Shown: piece after piece, positions 41,684 to 50,110 of the stretch
Layout: the number at the start of each line of letters is the position of its first letter
Numbering within the stretch: the stretch's first letter is position 1
Origin: Brevibacterium atlanticum
GTDB lineage: Bacteria; Actinomycetota; Actinomycetes; Actinomycetales; Brevibacteriaceae
DNA: 64,000 nucleotides
Direction: 5' to 3'
Assembly (NCBI RefSeq): GCF_011617245.1
Contig: NZ_CP050152.1
Coordinates: 1,426,001-1,490,000 of the forward strand
Notes under the pieces: model-generated
The model's database searches: none
Told to the model about the DNA's origin: nothing
Seen by the model: only the letters and a program-made list of their open reading frames with translations
Translations under genes and position numbers: made by a program

Positions 41684-41790
41684 CGTGGGGTTCATCCTTT
41701 GCGTGTACAAGCCTGTCCTGGCGCAATTGTACTTCCCAGAACAGGGAATCGCGCTGTCAATACCGGGAAGCTGACCCGAAGTCAGCGAAA

Positions 41791-43068
41791 ATGGTGGTGA
41801 TGCAGACTTCTCCCCACCCCCACACCCTCCGCCGAACGATCGTCAACGCACTCATCGAAGTCGTGAAGATCGACCTCATCGTGGTGCCCGCCGTCTTCGT
41901 GGCGGCCATCGTCTTCTGGATCATCGGGCTCGGCTCACAGCTGCCCTATTCGGCCGTCCCCGAATGGGCATTCGCACTGTGGGCGGCGATCTCGGGACTG
42001 AGCGTGACCACCCTCGGCTTCGACTTCTCCCTGGCACCGAGCCTCGTCACTCTCGGGCTGTGGCTGCTCGTGGCCGCTGCCGTCAAGCGACTGGTCACGG
42101 GCGTCGCCGCCGCTGACTGGGACGACGATGAGGTCGAGCTGGGGCAGTGGTGGACGATCGTCGGAGCCGGACTGGGCACGTTCACGGTCGCCTATGCTGC
42201 CCCCTTGTTGGCTCTTGCGCTCGCAGTCGGGCAGGCGACGATGACTCCGCTCGGTTTCCTCCGCTTATTCCTCTTCCTCGTCACAGCGCTGTTCGTCGGC
42301 TGCGTCCGTGCTCGCGGCGTCGGCGACTTCCCGGGACTGCGACTTCTCGACGACCGAACTTGGGACGTCGGGGTCAGACTCGCCCGCCGGCTGGTCTGGG
42401 GTGCTCTCGCCGCTGCGGTGATCATCCTCGTGGTCGGGTTCGTTCTCGGCTGGGAGCAGGTGACCGACTCGATGCAGGTCTACAGTTCGCCGGTCGCCGC
42501 AGGCATCGGCCTCCTCATCGTGCAGGTGCTCTTCGCTCCGGGCATTCTCTTCTCGGCTCTCTCCTGGTCTGCCGGCACCGGCGTCGTCCTCGGGGGAGCG
42601 GGTACGAGTTCGGCGTTCAGCGCGACCGCCTCACCGGTCCCCGATGTGCCGGCACTCCAGCTGCTCACCGTCGACTATCCGGCATGGACGGCAATCGCGC
42701 CCGTGCTTCTCATCCTTCTCGGTCTGCTCTGCACCATCCTCGGGCGATTCCGTGCACGTGAAGTGGCCGAGAGTTCGTGGCCGGGGATCGGCATCGCCGC
42801 CGGGATCGTCTTCGTCGGTGGGGAGGCTCTCGGACTCTTCTCGTTCGGTGCCCTGGGTCCGCTGGGACTCGCCGATTTCGGTCCTCCGGCGCTCACCTCG
42901 GCGTTGGTGATCACTGCGTGGATCGGTGTGGGGATGCTCGTCGGTCTGCTGCTCATCCGCCTGGCGAACCTTCAGGCGGGACCGGGCGACGACGGTCTCG
43001 GGGTCGACGTTGACGGCGAGTACTTCGGAGACAGCACCGTCGCCCTTGATGACGATGAGGTCCGCTGA
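41791..43068 (+). CDS. DUF6350/PerM-like polytopic membrane protein
   Basis: A 425-aa protein with about ten hydrophobic segments, beginning with a short basic tail HPHTLRRTIVNALIEVVK. Repeated segments include IDLIVVPAVFVAAIVFWIIG, SLVTLGLWLLVAAAVKRLV and AAVIILVVGFVLGWEQVTDSM. In actinobacteria a protein of this type lies just upstream of purN, as here; the mycobacterial one (PerM) supports cell division. Assignment rests on topology and position. ATG 41791 or 41800 may start it; reading frame further upstream is antisense to the preceding gene. Confidence 0.7.
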   Translation: MVVMQTSPHPHTLRRTIVNALIEVVKIDLIVVPAVFVAAIVFWIIGLGSQLPYSAVPEWAFALWAAISGLSVTTLGFDFSLAPSLVTLGLWLLVAAAVKRLVTGVAAADWDDDEVELGQWWTIVGAGLGTFTVAYAAPLLALALAVGQATMTPLGFLRLFLFLVTALFVGCVRARGVGDFPGLRLLDDRTWDVGVRLARRLVWGALAAAVIILVVGFVLGWEQVTDSMQVYSSPVAAGIGLLIVQVLFAPGILFSALSWSAGTGVVLGGAGTSSAFSATASPVPDVPALQLLTVDYPAWTAIAPVLLILLGLLCTILGRFRAREVAESSWPGIGIAAGIVFVGGEALGLFSFGALGPLGLADFGPPALTSALVITAWIGVGMLVGLLLIRLANLQAGPGDDGLGVDVDGEYFGDSTVALDDDEVR

Positions 43069-43089
43069 GGAGGGATGCCAGAGTCAGTT

Positions 43090-43136
43090 GTGACGCTGAG
43101 CAGAGACGCCGGGTTGAGGGCCGTGCTCAGCGACAC
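43090..43136. terminator. Convergent hairpin terminator
   Basis: Arms 43090-43102 and 43124-43136 (13 nt) pair with one mismatch around a 21-nt loop, between the PerM-like gene and the minus-strand membrane protein. Confidence 0.6.
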
Positions 43137-43204
43137 GTGGGCGCGCCGCTGTTCACGGATGGGTGCTCAGTCGGGCAGGTCTGAGGTGCCGGAAGGCGCC
43201 GTTC

Positions 43205-43657
43205 TCACTTGGTGTCGGGAATGTCGAGATCCTGGCCGGTGATCTGTTTGAACCAGTCGCCGAGACCCGTCTGGTATTCGCTCGTGCAGGACAGCTGAGC
43301 CTGCTGGGTGATCGCGTCACGCAGGCACTCCTCGTACTTCGACTGCACCGGCCAGAGGATGACCGATGACATCGTCGAGAAGATGAGATAGAGGCTGAGC
43401 AGTCCGCCGAGGATGCCCAACGACATGTTCCTCCGCTGCTTCGTCCTCACCACGGCGACGATGTACTTCACCGACCAGACGATTGCGGCGATGGCGAAAC
43501 CGACGGCGGCGAGCTTGAACGGCAGCTGGTAGGTGAACGTCAGCACCGAGGCGAGGATGAGCAGGATGAGGACGAGCCCGTGTCGTGCCGGAGCCGCCTG
43601 CTGCTCCTTTTCGGGAGTCGGGGCCTTCTTCTCTTCGGTGCTGTTTGGTGACGTCAC
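43205..43657 (-). CDS. Hypothetical membrane protein
   Basis: A 150-aa protein not recognised. A charged N-terminal tail (EEKKAPTPEKEQQ) is followed by three hydrophobic segments: GLVLILLILASVLTFTYQLP, LAAVGFAIAAIVWSVKYIVAVV and LGILGGLLSLYLIFSTMSSV. The outside C-terminal part has two Cys residues (EECLRDAITQQAQLSC) that could form a disulfide. GTG start at 43657 inside the palindrome GTGACGTCAC; a weak -10-like GAAACT lies 6 bp upstream. Confidence 0.6.
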   Translation of the reverse strand: MTSPNSTEEKKAPTPEKEQQAAPARHGLVLILLILASVLTFTYQLPFKLAAVGFAIAAIVWSVKYIVAVVRTKQRRNMSLGILGGLLSLYLIFSTMSSVILWPVQSKYEECLRDAITQQAQLSCTSEYQTGLGDWFKQITGQDLDIPDTK

Positions 43658-43801
43658 TCCGTCAGTTTCTCACAGACGACTGACAAATGCCTCGGCGGGA
43701 GGTGCCGGAACGTCGACCTGCGTCCGAACTCCGACCTGTGCCCGAACGTCGGGTGGTGTCCGGGTGCTGAGTGCCGGGGCGCCTCGTTCCGTCTCAGACG
43801 T

Positions 43802-43807
43802 TAGACT
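43802..43807 (+). promoter_or_regulatory. -10 element of purN (leaderless)
   Basis: TAGACT lies 6 bp before the GTG at 43814, so the mRNA should start on that codon. This decides the start between GTG 43808 and GTG 43814. Confidence 0.6.
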
Positions 43808-43813
43808 GTGCGG

Positions 43814-44437
43814 GTGCGCATCGTTCTTCTGGCTTCAGGCTCCGGTACCCTCACGCAGGCAGTCATCGACGCATTCGCCGATGGTGCGCGCGGTATCGAC
43901 ATCTGCGCCGTCGGTTCGGACTCGCCGACGGCTGGTGTCCTCGACCGGGCGCGCAGCCAAGATGTGCCGACCTTCGTCGTCAGTCCCAAGGACTTCTCAG
44001 ACCGTGCGACGTGGAACGAAGACCTGCGGGAGACCGTCGCCGAGTACGCACCCGACTGGGTGGTTTCGGCGGGATTCATGCGCATCCTCGGCGAGAGCTT
44101 CGTCGCGGCGTTCCCGCAGCGGATCATCAACACGCATCCGGCGCTGCTGCCTTCGTTCCCCGGCGCGCACGGGGTCCGTGACGCGCTCGCCCACGGGGTG
44201 AAGATCACCGGGGGAACCATCCACCTCGTCGACACCGGCGTCGACACCGGTCCGATCATCGCGCAGTACGCCGTGCCCATCGGGGACGATGACACCGAGG
44301 AGACCGTGCACGAACGGATCAAGACCCGCGAACGGGAGGAACTCGTCCGTGTCCTCGCCCACCTCGCCCACTCCGACCTCGTCGTCGACGGCCGGCATGT
44401 CCGCGGATATGCCACCTCGGCGACGGTGCCGAACTGA
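43814..44437 (+). CDS. purN: Phosphoribosylglycinamide formyltransferase
   Basis: A 207-aa enzyme transferring formyl from 10-formyl-THF to GAR in purine synthesis. Landmarks: [17 protein letters not shown] (phosphate loop), [16 protein letters not shown], the catalytic Asn-His block [22 protein letters not shown], and [10 protein letters not shown] with the catalytic Asp. It uses the cofactor made by FolD. Two in-frame GTG codons exist (43808 and 43814); the -10 box supports 43814. Followed by purH after 49 bp. Confidence 0.93.
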   Translation: MRIVLLASGSGTLTQAVIDAFADGARGIDICAVGSDSPTAGVLDRARSQDVPTFVVSPKDFSDRATWNEDLRETVAEYAPDWVVSAGFMRILGESFVAAFPQRIINTHPALLPSFPGAHGVRDALAHGVKITGGTIHLVDTGVDTGPIIAQYAVPIGDDDTEETVHERIKTREREELVRVLAHLAHSDLVVDGRHVRGYATSATVPN

Positions 44438-44486
44438 ACCCAGCCGTGCGAAGAACCGACCGGCGACCGAACCTCAAGGAGGATCT

Positions 44487-46031
44487 GTGACAGGAACCCG
44501 CGCGATCAAGAGAGCGCTGATCAGCGTCTACGACAAGACCGGATTGGAGGATCTGGCCCGCGGACTGAGCGCCGCCGGCGTGCAGATCGTGTCGACCGGG
44601 TCGACGGCTGCGAAGATCGCCGAGGCGGGGGTCGAGGTCACGAAGGTCGAAGAGCTGACCGGGTTCCCCGAATGTCTCGAAGGGCGGGTCAAGACCCTCC
44701 ACCCGCGCGTGCACGCCGGGATCCTCGCCGATTCCCGCAAACCCGATCACCTCGATCAGCTGGCGGAGCTCGAGATCGACCCCTTCGACCTCGTCATCGT
44801 CAACCTCTATCCCTTCGCCGACACGGTCGCCAGCGGCGCCGGCTTCGACGACTGCATCGAACAGATCGACATCGGGGGACCCTCGATGGTGCGCGCAGCT
44901 GCGAAGAACCACCCCACTGTCACCGTCGTCACCGATCCGACCGATTACCAGGCTGTGCTCGATGCAGCGGCAGGAGAGGGATTCGACCTCGCGGCGCGAC
45001 GCTCGTTCGCTGCCCGCGCCTTCGCCCACACCGCGGCTTATGACACCGCCGTGGCCGCATGGTTCGCCGCCGAGCTCGGCACCGATGACCAGCCTGCCTT
45101 CGCCGGGATCACCGGAGAGAAGATCGCGGACCTGCGCTACGGAGAGAACCCGCATCAGGCCGCCGCTGTCTACGCCGACGGGACCCGCGGAATCGCCGGG
45201 GCCACGCTGCTCGGCGGCAAGGCGATGTCGTACAACAACTACACCGACACCGATGCTGCGATCCGTGCGGCCTTCGACTTCGACCAGCCTGCCGTGGCGA
45301 TCATCAAGCACGCGAACCCGTGTGGGATCGCCGTCGGCAAGACCGCTGCAGCCGCTCACGCGTCTGCCCACGCCTGTGATCCGCTCTCTGCCTACGGCGG
45401 GGTGATCGCGACGAACCGCGAGGTCGACTCCGAACTCGCGGCATCGATCAAACCGATCTTCACCGAATGCCTCGCCGCACCCTCCTTCACCGAGGAGGCC
45501 CTGGAGATCCTGTCGACGAAGAAGAATCTGCGCCTGCTCGAACTCGGCGACGTCGACGTGCCCGCCTCGGAGATCAAGCCGATCAGCGGCGGATTCCTCG
45601 TCCAGGACCGTGATGCCTTCCAGGCCGAAGGGGACTCTCCGGAGAACTGGACTCTGGCCGCAGGATCGGCGGCGTCGCCGGAGGTTCTGGCCGACCTCGA
45701 ATTCGCATGGCGGGCCGGACGGGCCGTGAAGTCCAACGCCATTCTGCTCGCGAAGGACGGAGCCTCCGTCGGTGTGGGCATGGGCCAGGTCAATCGGGTC
45801 GACTCCGCGAAACTGGCCGTCGAACGTGCCGGATCCGAACGCGCTGCCGGTTCCGTCGCCGCCTCGGATGCCTTCTTTCCGTTCCCGGACGGTCTGCAGA
45901 TCCTCATCGACGCGGGAGTCACCGCCGTCGTGCAGCCGGGTGGATCGATCCGCGACGACGAAGTCATCGCGGCCGCCGCCGAGGCAGGCATCACGATGTA
46001 CCTTACCGGGAGCCGCCATTTCTTCCACTGA
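44487..46031 (+). CDS. purH: Bifunctional AICAR formyltransferase/IMP cyclohydrolase
   Basis: A 514-aa enzyme for the last two steps of IMP synthesis. N-terminal MGS-like cyclohydrolase domain: [59 protein letters not shown]-terminal transformylase domain: [17 protein letters not shown], the [11 protein letters not shown] catalytic region and [13 protein letters not shown], ending with [17 protein letters not shown]. The GTG at 44487 has AAGGAGGA 5 bp upstream. A 1-bp gap separates it from DUF3017. Confidence 0.97.
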   Translation: MTGTRAIKRALISVYDKTGLEDLARGLSAAGVQIVSTGSTAAKIAEAGVEVTKVEELTGFPECLEGRVKTLHPRVHAGILADSRKPDHLDQLAELEIDPFDLVIVNLYPFADTVASGAGFDDCIEQIDIGGPSMVRAAAKNHPTVTVVTDPTDYQAVLDAAAGEGFDLAARRSFAARAFAHTAAYDTAVAAWFAAELGTDDQPAFAGITGEKIADLRYGENPHQAAAVYADGTRGIAGATLLGGKAMSYNNYTDTDAAIRAAFDFDQPAVAIIKHANPCGIAVGKTAAAAHASAHACDPLSAYGGVIATNREVDSELAASIKPIFTECLAAPSFTEEALEILSTKKNLRLLELGDVDVPASEIKPISGGFLVQDRDAFQAEGDSPENWTLAAGSAASPEVLADLEFAWRAGRAVKSNAILLAKDGASVGVGMGQVNRVDSAKLAVERAGSERAAGSVAASDAFFPFPDGLQILIDAGVTAVVQPGGSIRDDEVIAAAAEAGITMYLTGSRHFFH

Positions 46032-46032
46032 G

Positions 46033-46380
46033 ATGCGACACCCTCACCCCCGTCACGCACGGCGGGGGCGGGGGAGAGGCCCGATCTCCAAGCGATGGAT
46101 CTATTGGAAGCGCCGCTACGCGCATCCCACCCGTCGCGATTGGGTGCTGCTCGGGTGCCTCCTCGGGGCGATCGCCGCCGCTGCGTGCAGCTTCATCGAC
46201 TTCCGCCTCGGCGCTGTCGTATTGGCCGTGGTGCCGGCGGGCCTGGCCGTGTTCCGAGCGATGCCGCCAACGTGGAGCGAAGTGTGGACCAATCGGTCGA
46301 AGGCCGTCGACATCGCCACCTGTGTGCTGTTCGCGGTGCTTCTCATCGGACTGGCGTTCATCGTCCCGCAGTCGCGGTGA
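46033..46380 (+). CDS. DUF3017 membrane protein
   Basis: A 115-aa membrane protein of a family usually found downstream of purH in actinobacteria. A basic N-terminal tail (RHPHPRHARRGRGRG) is followed by three hydrophobic segments: WVLLGCLLGAIAAAACSFI, LGAVVLAVVPAGLAVFRAM and AVDIATCVLFAVLLIGLAFI. Function unknown. Starts 1 bp after purH. Confidence 0.8.
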   Translation: MRHPHPRHARRGRGRGPISKRWIYWKRRYAHPTRRDWVLLGCLLGAIAAAACSFIDFRLGAVVLAVVPAGLAVFRAMPPTWSEVWTNRSKAVDIATCVLFAVLLIGLAFIVPQSR

Positions 46381-46461
46381 CCTCGATTATGTGCATTCTC
46401 TGGGAAATGGAACCCGCCGGTGTCGTCACGACGGAATCAGTGGCAAGGTGAGTGTCGTCAG

Positions 46462-46481
46462 AGGTTCGCTTCGAACCTTTT
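46462..46481 (+). terminator. Hairpin with T-tract upstream of the small acidic gene
   Basis: AGGTTCG (46462-46468) pairs with CGAACCT (46472-46478) around CTT, followed by TTT. It lies between DUF3017 and the ribosome site of the next gene. It may end the purNH transcript or act as an attenuator in the leader of the small gene. Confidence 0.5.
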
Positions 46482-46499
46482 CCGATGAAAGGAGACAGC

Positions 46500-46682
46500 A
46501 TGGGACTCGACGATCTTACTAACAAAGCCAAGGACGCCTTGAATAGCGATAAGGGTGAAGAGATCAGCGACCAGGGCCTGGATAAGGCCGCGGACGCAGC
46601 CAACAATGTCACCGGTGGAAAGTTCGAAGACCAGATCAATCAGGGTCGCGACGGAGCCGACGACAAGCTTGGCAACGATTGA
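46500..46682 (+). CDS. Small acidic antitoxin-like protein (MT0933/Rv0909 family)
   Basis: A 60-aa highly charged helical protein. The pattern GLDDLTNKAKDALNSDK, DQGLDKAADAANNVTGGKFE and INQGRDGADDKLG matches the MT0933-like antitoxin family. AAAGGAGA lies 6 bp before the ATG. No toxin partner is adjacent on either side, so an antitoxin role is doubtful and a stress-related role is equally possible. A good terminator follows. Confidence 0.7.
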   Translation: MGLDDLTNKAKDALNSDKGEEISDQGLDKAADAANNVTGGKFEDQINQGRDGADDKLGND

Positions 46683-46715
46683 TTCTTAATCCATAGCCGC
46701 GTCCGGCATGGACAG

Positions 46716-46755
46716 AGCGCCGAGGAGAACGGAAGTTCGCCTCGGCGCTTTCTTA
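46716..46755 (+). terminator. Intrinsic terminator
   Basis: Arms 46716-46730 and 46735-46749 pair at 14 of 15 positions around GGAA, followed by TTCTTAT. A classic Rho-independent terminator for the small acidic gene; it may also stop pcrA transcripts from the other side. Confidence 0.85.
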
Positions 46756-46816
46756 TGTCGTACTGAGCCTATGCGGCGGTGAGCTTGTTGCCTGAGTGGT
46801 TCGAGCCCGGAGCAGA

Positions 46817-49423
46817 TCAGCCGAGCTTTTCGATCGGGGCGTAGCGCAGCAGCAGTCGCTTCGACCCGGCCGAACCGAAGTCGACGACCGCGACGGTCTT
46901 GTCACCGACCCCGTTGACCTCGGTGACGGTGCCGAGGCCGAAGGACTCGTGCGAGACCTTCTCTCCGACCTCGACGGAGACGACCTCTCGATTCGGGCGG
47001 ATCCGGTTGGGGAACCCGGCCACCGGCGCCGAAGCACCCGAACCCGACCGCGACCGGGATGAACCGCCCGTCGATCGCGACGAGCCGAAGCCCCGGGAGC
47101 CGCCGGAGTAGCCGGACGAAGAGCCGCCGGAACCGTATCCGCCGGCGCCGTACCCTCCCGATCCGAATCCTCCGGACAGCCCGCCGGTTCCGAATCCACC
47201 AGAGAAGCTGCCTGTGTTCTCCCAGGTGATGAGGCTCTCCGGGATCTCACCGAGGAACCGGCTCGGCGGGTTGTACTGCGGCTGACCCCACATGCTGCGG
47301 GTTTCGGCACGGGTGACGAGCAGTCGCTGACGGGCGCGCGTGAGTCCGACATAGGCCAGACGCCGTTCCTCGGAGAGTTCCTGTGGATTCTCGAACGACC
47401 GAGCATGGGGGAAGCCGCCGTCCTCGAGTCCGGTGAGGAAGACGACCGGGAACTCCAGCCCCTTCGCCGTGTGCAGCGTCATCAGTGTGACCTGGCCGAG
47501 TTCGGCATCAGGGATCTGATCGGTGTCCGAGGTCAGAGCCACCTGCTCGAGGAACTGGTCGATGGCCGCAGGACCCACCCCGGGCGCCGCTTCGACAGCC
47601 GATTCCTCGCTCTCTGCAGCCTCGTCATCGCCGGTTGCGGACGTGGCGGTCTGCGCACCGGTCGATTCGTCGTCACGCTCGGTCGCCTCGGCGTCGGTGT
47701 CTGCCTCATCGGTCGTGACTGCGGACTGACCATCCGACGCTTGGGAACCGGAGTCATCGCCGTCGGGATCGACGGCGGCGGCCTCACGGGTGGCGACGAA
47801 ATCCTCGGCCACGGCGACGAGTTCGGCGAGATTGTCCACTCGGGATTCGTCCTGCGGATCCGTGCTCTTCTGCAGCGATTCGAGGTAACCGGACTGTTCG
47901 AGGATCGCTTCGATGACCCGCGACAGAGGCGAGGACTCGGCCGTCGACCGCAGATCCTGCATGAGATCGTAGAACTTCTGCACCGAGGTCAGGGCCCGCG
48001 AACTCAGGTGCGGGATCTCATCGAGGCGGCTCAGCGCGGTGAAGAAGCTGATGCCCTCACGGTCGGCGAAATCAGCGATGAGGCCCTCGGTGCGATCGCC
48101 GATGGAACGTTTGGGCACATTGAGGATGCGGCGCAGATTGACGTCGTCATCGGGGTTCGCCACCACACGCAGGTAAGCGAGGGCGTCCTTGATCTCCTTG
48201 CGCTCGTAGAAGCGGGTGCCGCCGACGACCTTGTAGGGAATGCCCGACCGCACCAGGGCATCCTCGATCGCACGCGACTGTGCGTTCGTGCGGTAGAAGA
48301 CGGCGAAGTCACCGTAGGTGTACTTCTCCTCGTCGATGAGGTCATCGATGCGGTCGACGATGAACCGAGCCTCGCCCTGCTCGTTCTCGGCGACCCACCC
48401 GATGATCGGCTCACCCGAGCCCTCGGAGGTCCACAGCTTCTTCTCACGACGGTCGTCGTTGTTCGCGATGACCGCGTTCGCCGCGTCGAGGATGTTCTGC
48501 GTAGAGCGGTAGTTCTGCTCGAGGAGGATGGTGTCCGCGTTCGGGAAGTCCTTCTCGAACTCGACGATATTGCGCACCGTCGCCCCGCGGAAGGCGTAGA
48601 TGGACTGGTCGGCGTCGCCGACGACGGTGAGTTCGGCACCTGTGGTCCCTCCGGCACCATCCCCGGCGAGGGCTTTGATGAGTGCATACTGGGCCGGGTT
48701 CGTGTCCTGGTACTCGTCGACGAGGATGTGGCGGAAGCGACGACGGTAGGAATCGGCCACCTCGGGGAAGGCTCCGAAGAGGTGAACCGTCTCGGCGATG
48801 AGATCGTCGAAGTCGAAGGCATTGGCCAGCCGCAGGCGGGAGGTGTAGCGCTTGAAGACGTCGGCGAGCACCTCATCGGCGGGGTTGTTCGGCCGTGGGA
48901 TGTAGTCGTCGGGGGTCTGCAGGTCGTTCTTGAGGTTCGAGATCCGATGCAGTATGGCCCGCGGCGCATACTTCTTCGTGTCGAGGCCGAGTTCCTTGAG
49001 GATCTGAGCGACGAGGCGCTGAGCGTCCTGAGCGTCATAGATCGTGAAGTTCGACTTCATGCCCAGCACCTTCGCCTCCCGGCGGAGGATGCGGACGCAG
49101 GAGGAGTGGAACGTCGAGACCCACATCGCGCGAGAGGCCGGGCCGACGATGGAGGAGACGCGTTCGGCCATCTCCTTCGCTGCCTTGTTCGTGAAGGTGA
49201 TGGCGAGCACCTCGCCGGGATGGGCACGTCCCGTGGCCAGCGCATAGGCGATACGGCGAGTGAGCACCGTGGTCTTGCCCGATCCGGCACCGGCGACGAT
49301 GAGCAGCGGGGACCCGGTGTGGATCACGGCCTCGCGCTGGCGGGGATTGAGCCCGGTGAGGAGTTCGGCCGCTCGGGTCTCGGCACCGGCGGCATGGTCG
49401 ATGTGTTCAGCTGCAGCAGTCAT
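46817..49423 (-). CDS. pcrA: ATP-dependent DNA helicase PcrA/UvrD
   Basis: An 868-aa SF1A helicase for nucleotide excision repair and replication-fork maintenance. Motifs: Q-motif and Walker A LNPRQREAVIHTGSPLLIVAGAGSGKTT region (Walker A near residue 45), LVDEYQDTNPAQYALI (motif II), VVGDADQSIYAFRGA (motif III), EQNYRSTQNIL (motif IV), TLMTLHTAKGLEFPVVFLTGLED (motif V region) and YVGLTRARQRLLVTRA (motif VI). The C-terminal Tudor-like domain is VGEKVSHESFGLGTVTEVNG. Unusual: an acidic insert (about residues 551-614) and a Gly/Ser/Tyr-rich linker (about 735-808). Start ATG 49423; an upstream extension would read through the palindrome. Confidence 0.95.
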   Translation of the reverse strand: MTAAAEHIDHAAGAETRAAELLTGLNPRQREAVIHTGSPLLIVAGAGSGKTTVLTRRIAYALATGRAHPGEVLAITFTNKAAKEMAERVSSIVGPASRAMWVSTFHSSCVRILRREAKVLGMKSNFTIYDAQDAQRLVAQILKELGLDTKKYAPRAILHRISNLKNDLQTPDDYIPRPNNPADEVLADVFKRYTSRLRLANAFDFDDLIAETVHLFGAFPEVADSYRRRFRHILVDEYQDTNPAQYALIKALAGDGAGGTTGAELTVVGDADQSIYAFRGATVRNIVEFEKDFPNADTILLEQNYRSTQNILDAANAVIANNDDRREKKLWTSEGSGEPIIGWVAENEQGEARFIVDRIDDLIDEEKYTYGDFAVFYRTNAQSRAIEDALVRSGIPYKVVGGTRFYERKEIKDALAYLRVVANPDDDVNLRRILNVPKRSIGDRTEGLIADFADREGISFFTALSRLDEIPHLSSRALTSVQKFYDLMQDLRSTAESSPLSRVIEAILEQSGYLESLQKSTDPQDESRVDNLAELVAVAEDFVATREAAAVDPDGDDSGSQASDGQSAVTTDEADTDAEATERDDESTGAQTATSATGDDEAAESEESAVEAAPGVGPAAIDQFLEQVALTSDTDQIPDAELGQVTLMTLHTAKGLEFPVVFLTGLEDGGFPHARSFENPQELSEERRLAYVGLTRARQRLLVTRAETRSMWGQPQYNPPSRFLGEIPESLITWENTGSFSGGFGTGGLSGGFGSGGYGAGGYGSGGSSSGYSGGSRGFGSSRSTGGSSRSRSGSGASAPVAGFPNRIRPNREVVSVEVGEKVSHESFGLGTVTEVNGVGDKTVAVVDFGSAGSKRLLLRYAPIEKLG

Positions 49424-49486
49424 GTCGCGATCAACGATACCGTCAGCATCTGACACGACACGATCCCACCGTCCTCCCACACCCCA

Positions 49487-49550
49487 ATTGCTACCCGACG
49501 GCGGCCCAGCAACCTGGCGCCAGGTTGCTGGGCCGCCGTCGGGTAGCAAT
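49487..49550. repeat. 64-bp perfect palindrome, family copy 3
   Basis: Perfect 32-nt arms with no spacer, from ATTGCTACCCGACGG to its mirror, centred at 49518/49519 in CCTGGC|GCCAGG. Compared with copies 1 and 2, inner and outer positions differ in both arms together, keeping the pairing. It overlaps the stop codon of the minus-strand membrane gene and precedes pcrA, so it should end that gene's transcript. Confidence 0.9.
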
Positions 49551-49942
49551 CAGTGGAGGAAGACGGCTATGAGGACGTTGAGCACCGCGAAGGCGAATGT
49601 CAGATGCGCCAGCGTGGCCGAGGGGCTCTTCACCGCTGTGGCGACACCGCCCTCCGCGGGCGCTGATGCGACGACGGCCTTCTCCTTCCTATTGCCGAGG
49701 AAGGCGAAGACGGTGACGAGGATGGCCACCACGAGTTTGATGCCGAGCTTCATATGGTTGACATCGTCGTCGCCCATCTCCGCCAGGCCCATGAGCAGCA
49801 GTCCCGTGATGAGCTGCAGATAGGAGGCATGGAGCATCCCGGGCACCACTTTCGGCGAGCGGATGACCGTGAAATAGCCGCCGACGATGATCGCCATGCC
49901 GACCAGATGCAGGGTCAGCAGAATCTCGCGTAGAATTTCCAT
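49550..49942 (-). CDS. Hypothetical four-helix membrane protein
   Basis: A 130-aa integral membrane protein, not recognised. Four hydrophobic segments: LTLHLVGMAIIVGGYFTVI, MLHASYLQLITGLLLMGLA, LGIKLVVAILVTVFAFLG and LAHLTFAFAVLNVLIAVFL. The early His in LHLVG and His in the loops recall small heme-binding or CopD-like proteins, but this is weak. The ATG 49942 is preferred because TACGAT lies 7 bp upstream; ATG 49951 is the alternative. Its stop lies inside the palindrome. Confidence 0.65.
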   Translation of the reverse strand: MEILREILLTLHLVGMAIIVGGYFTVIRSPKVVPGMLHASYLQLITGLLLMGLAEMGDDDVNHMKLGIKLVVAILVTVFAFLGNRKEKAVVASAPAEGGVATAVKSPSATLAHLTFAFAVLNVLIAVFLH

Positions 49943-50006
49943 AGATTTCATCGTAGTGGCATGATGGTGTCTCGTGAGCGCGGGCCCCTGAACTGGTGCA
50001 CGCTGT

Positions 50007-50078
50007 TCCGCCCTGGTGTAATGGCAGCACGCCGGCCTTTGGAGCCGTGCAGTATAGGTTCGAATCCTATGGGCGGAG
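50007..50078 (+). tRNA. tRNA-Gln (anticodon TTG)
   Basis: 72 nt. Acceptor arms TCCGCCC (50007-50013) and GGGCGGA (50071-50077) pair fully, with G as discriminator. The anticodon loop CTTTGGA gives TTG (Gln). The T-arm ATAGG TTCGAAT CCTAT is perfect. The outermost anticodon-stem pair looks mismatched. CCA is not encoded. glmU follows after 32 bp. Confidence 0.93.
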
Positions 50079-50110
50079 CTGGCCCAATCCGACTTGCGAA
50101 GGATTCAACA

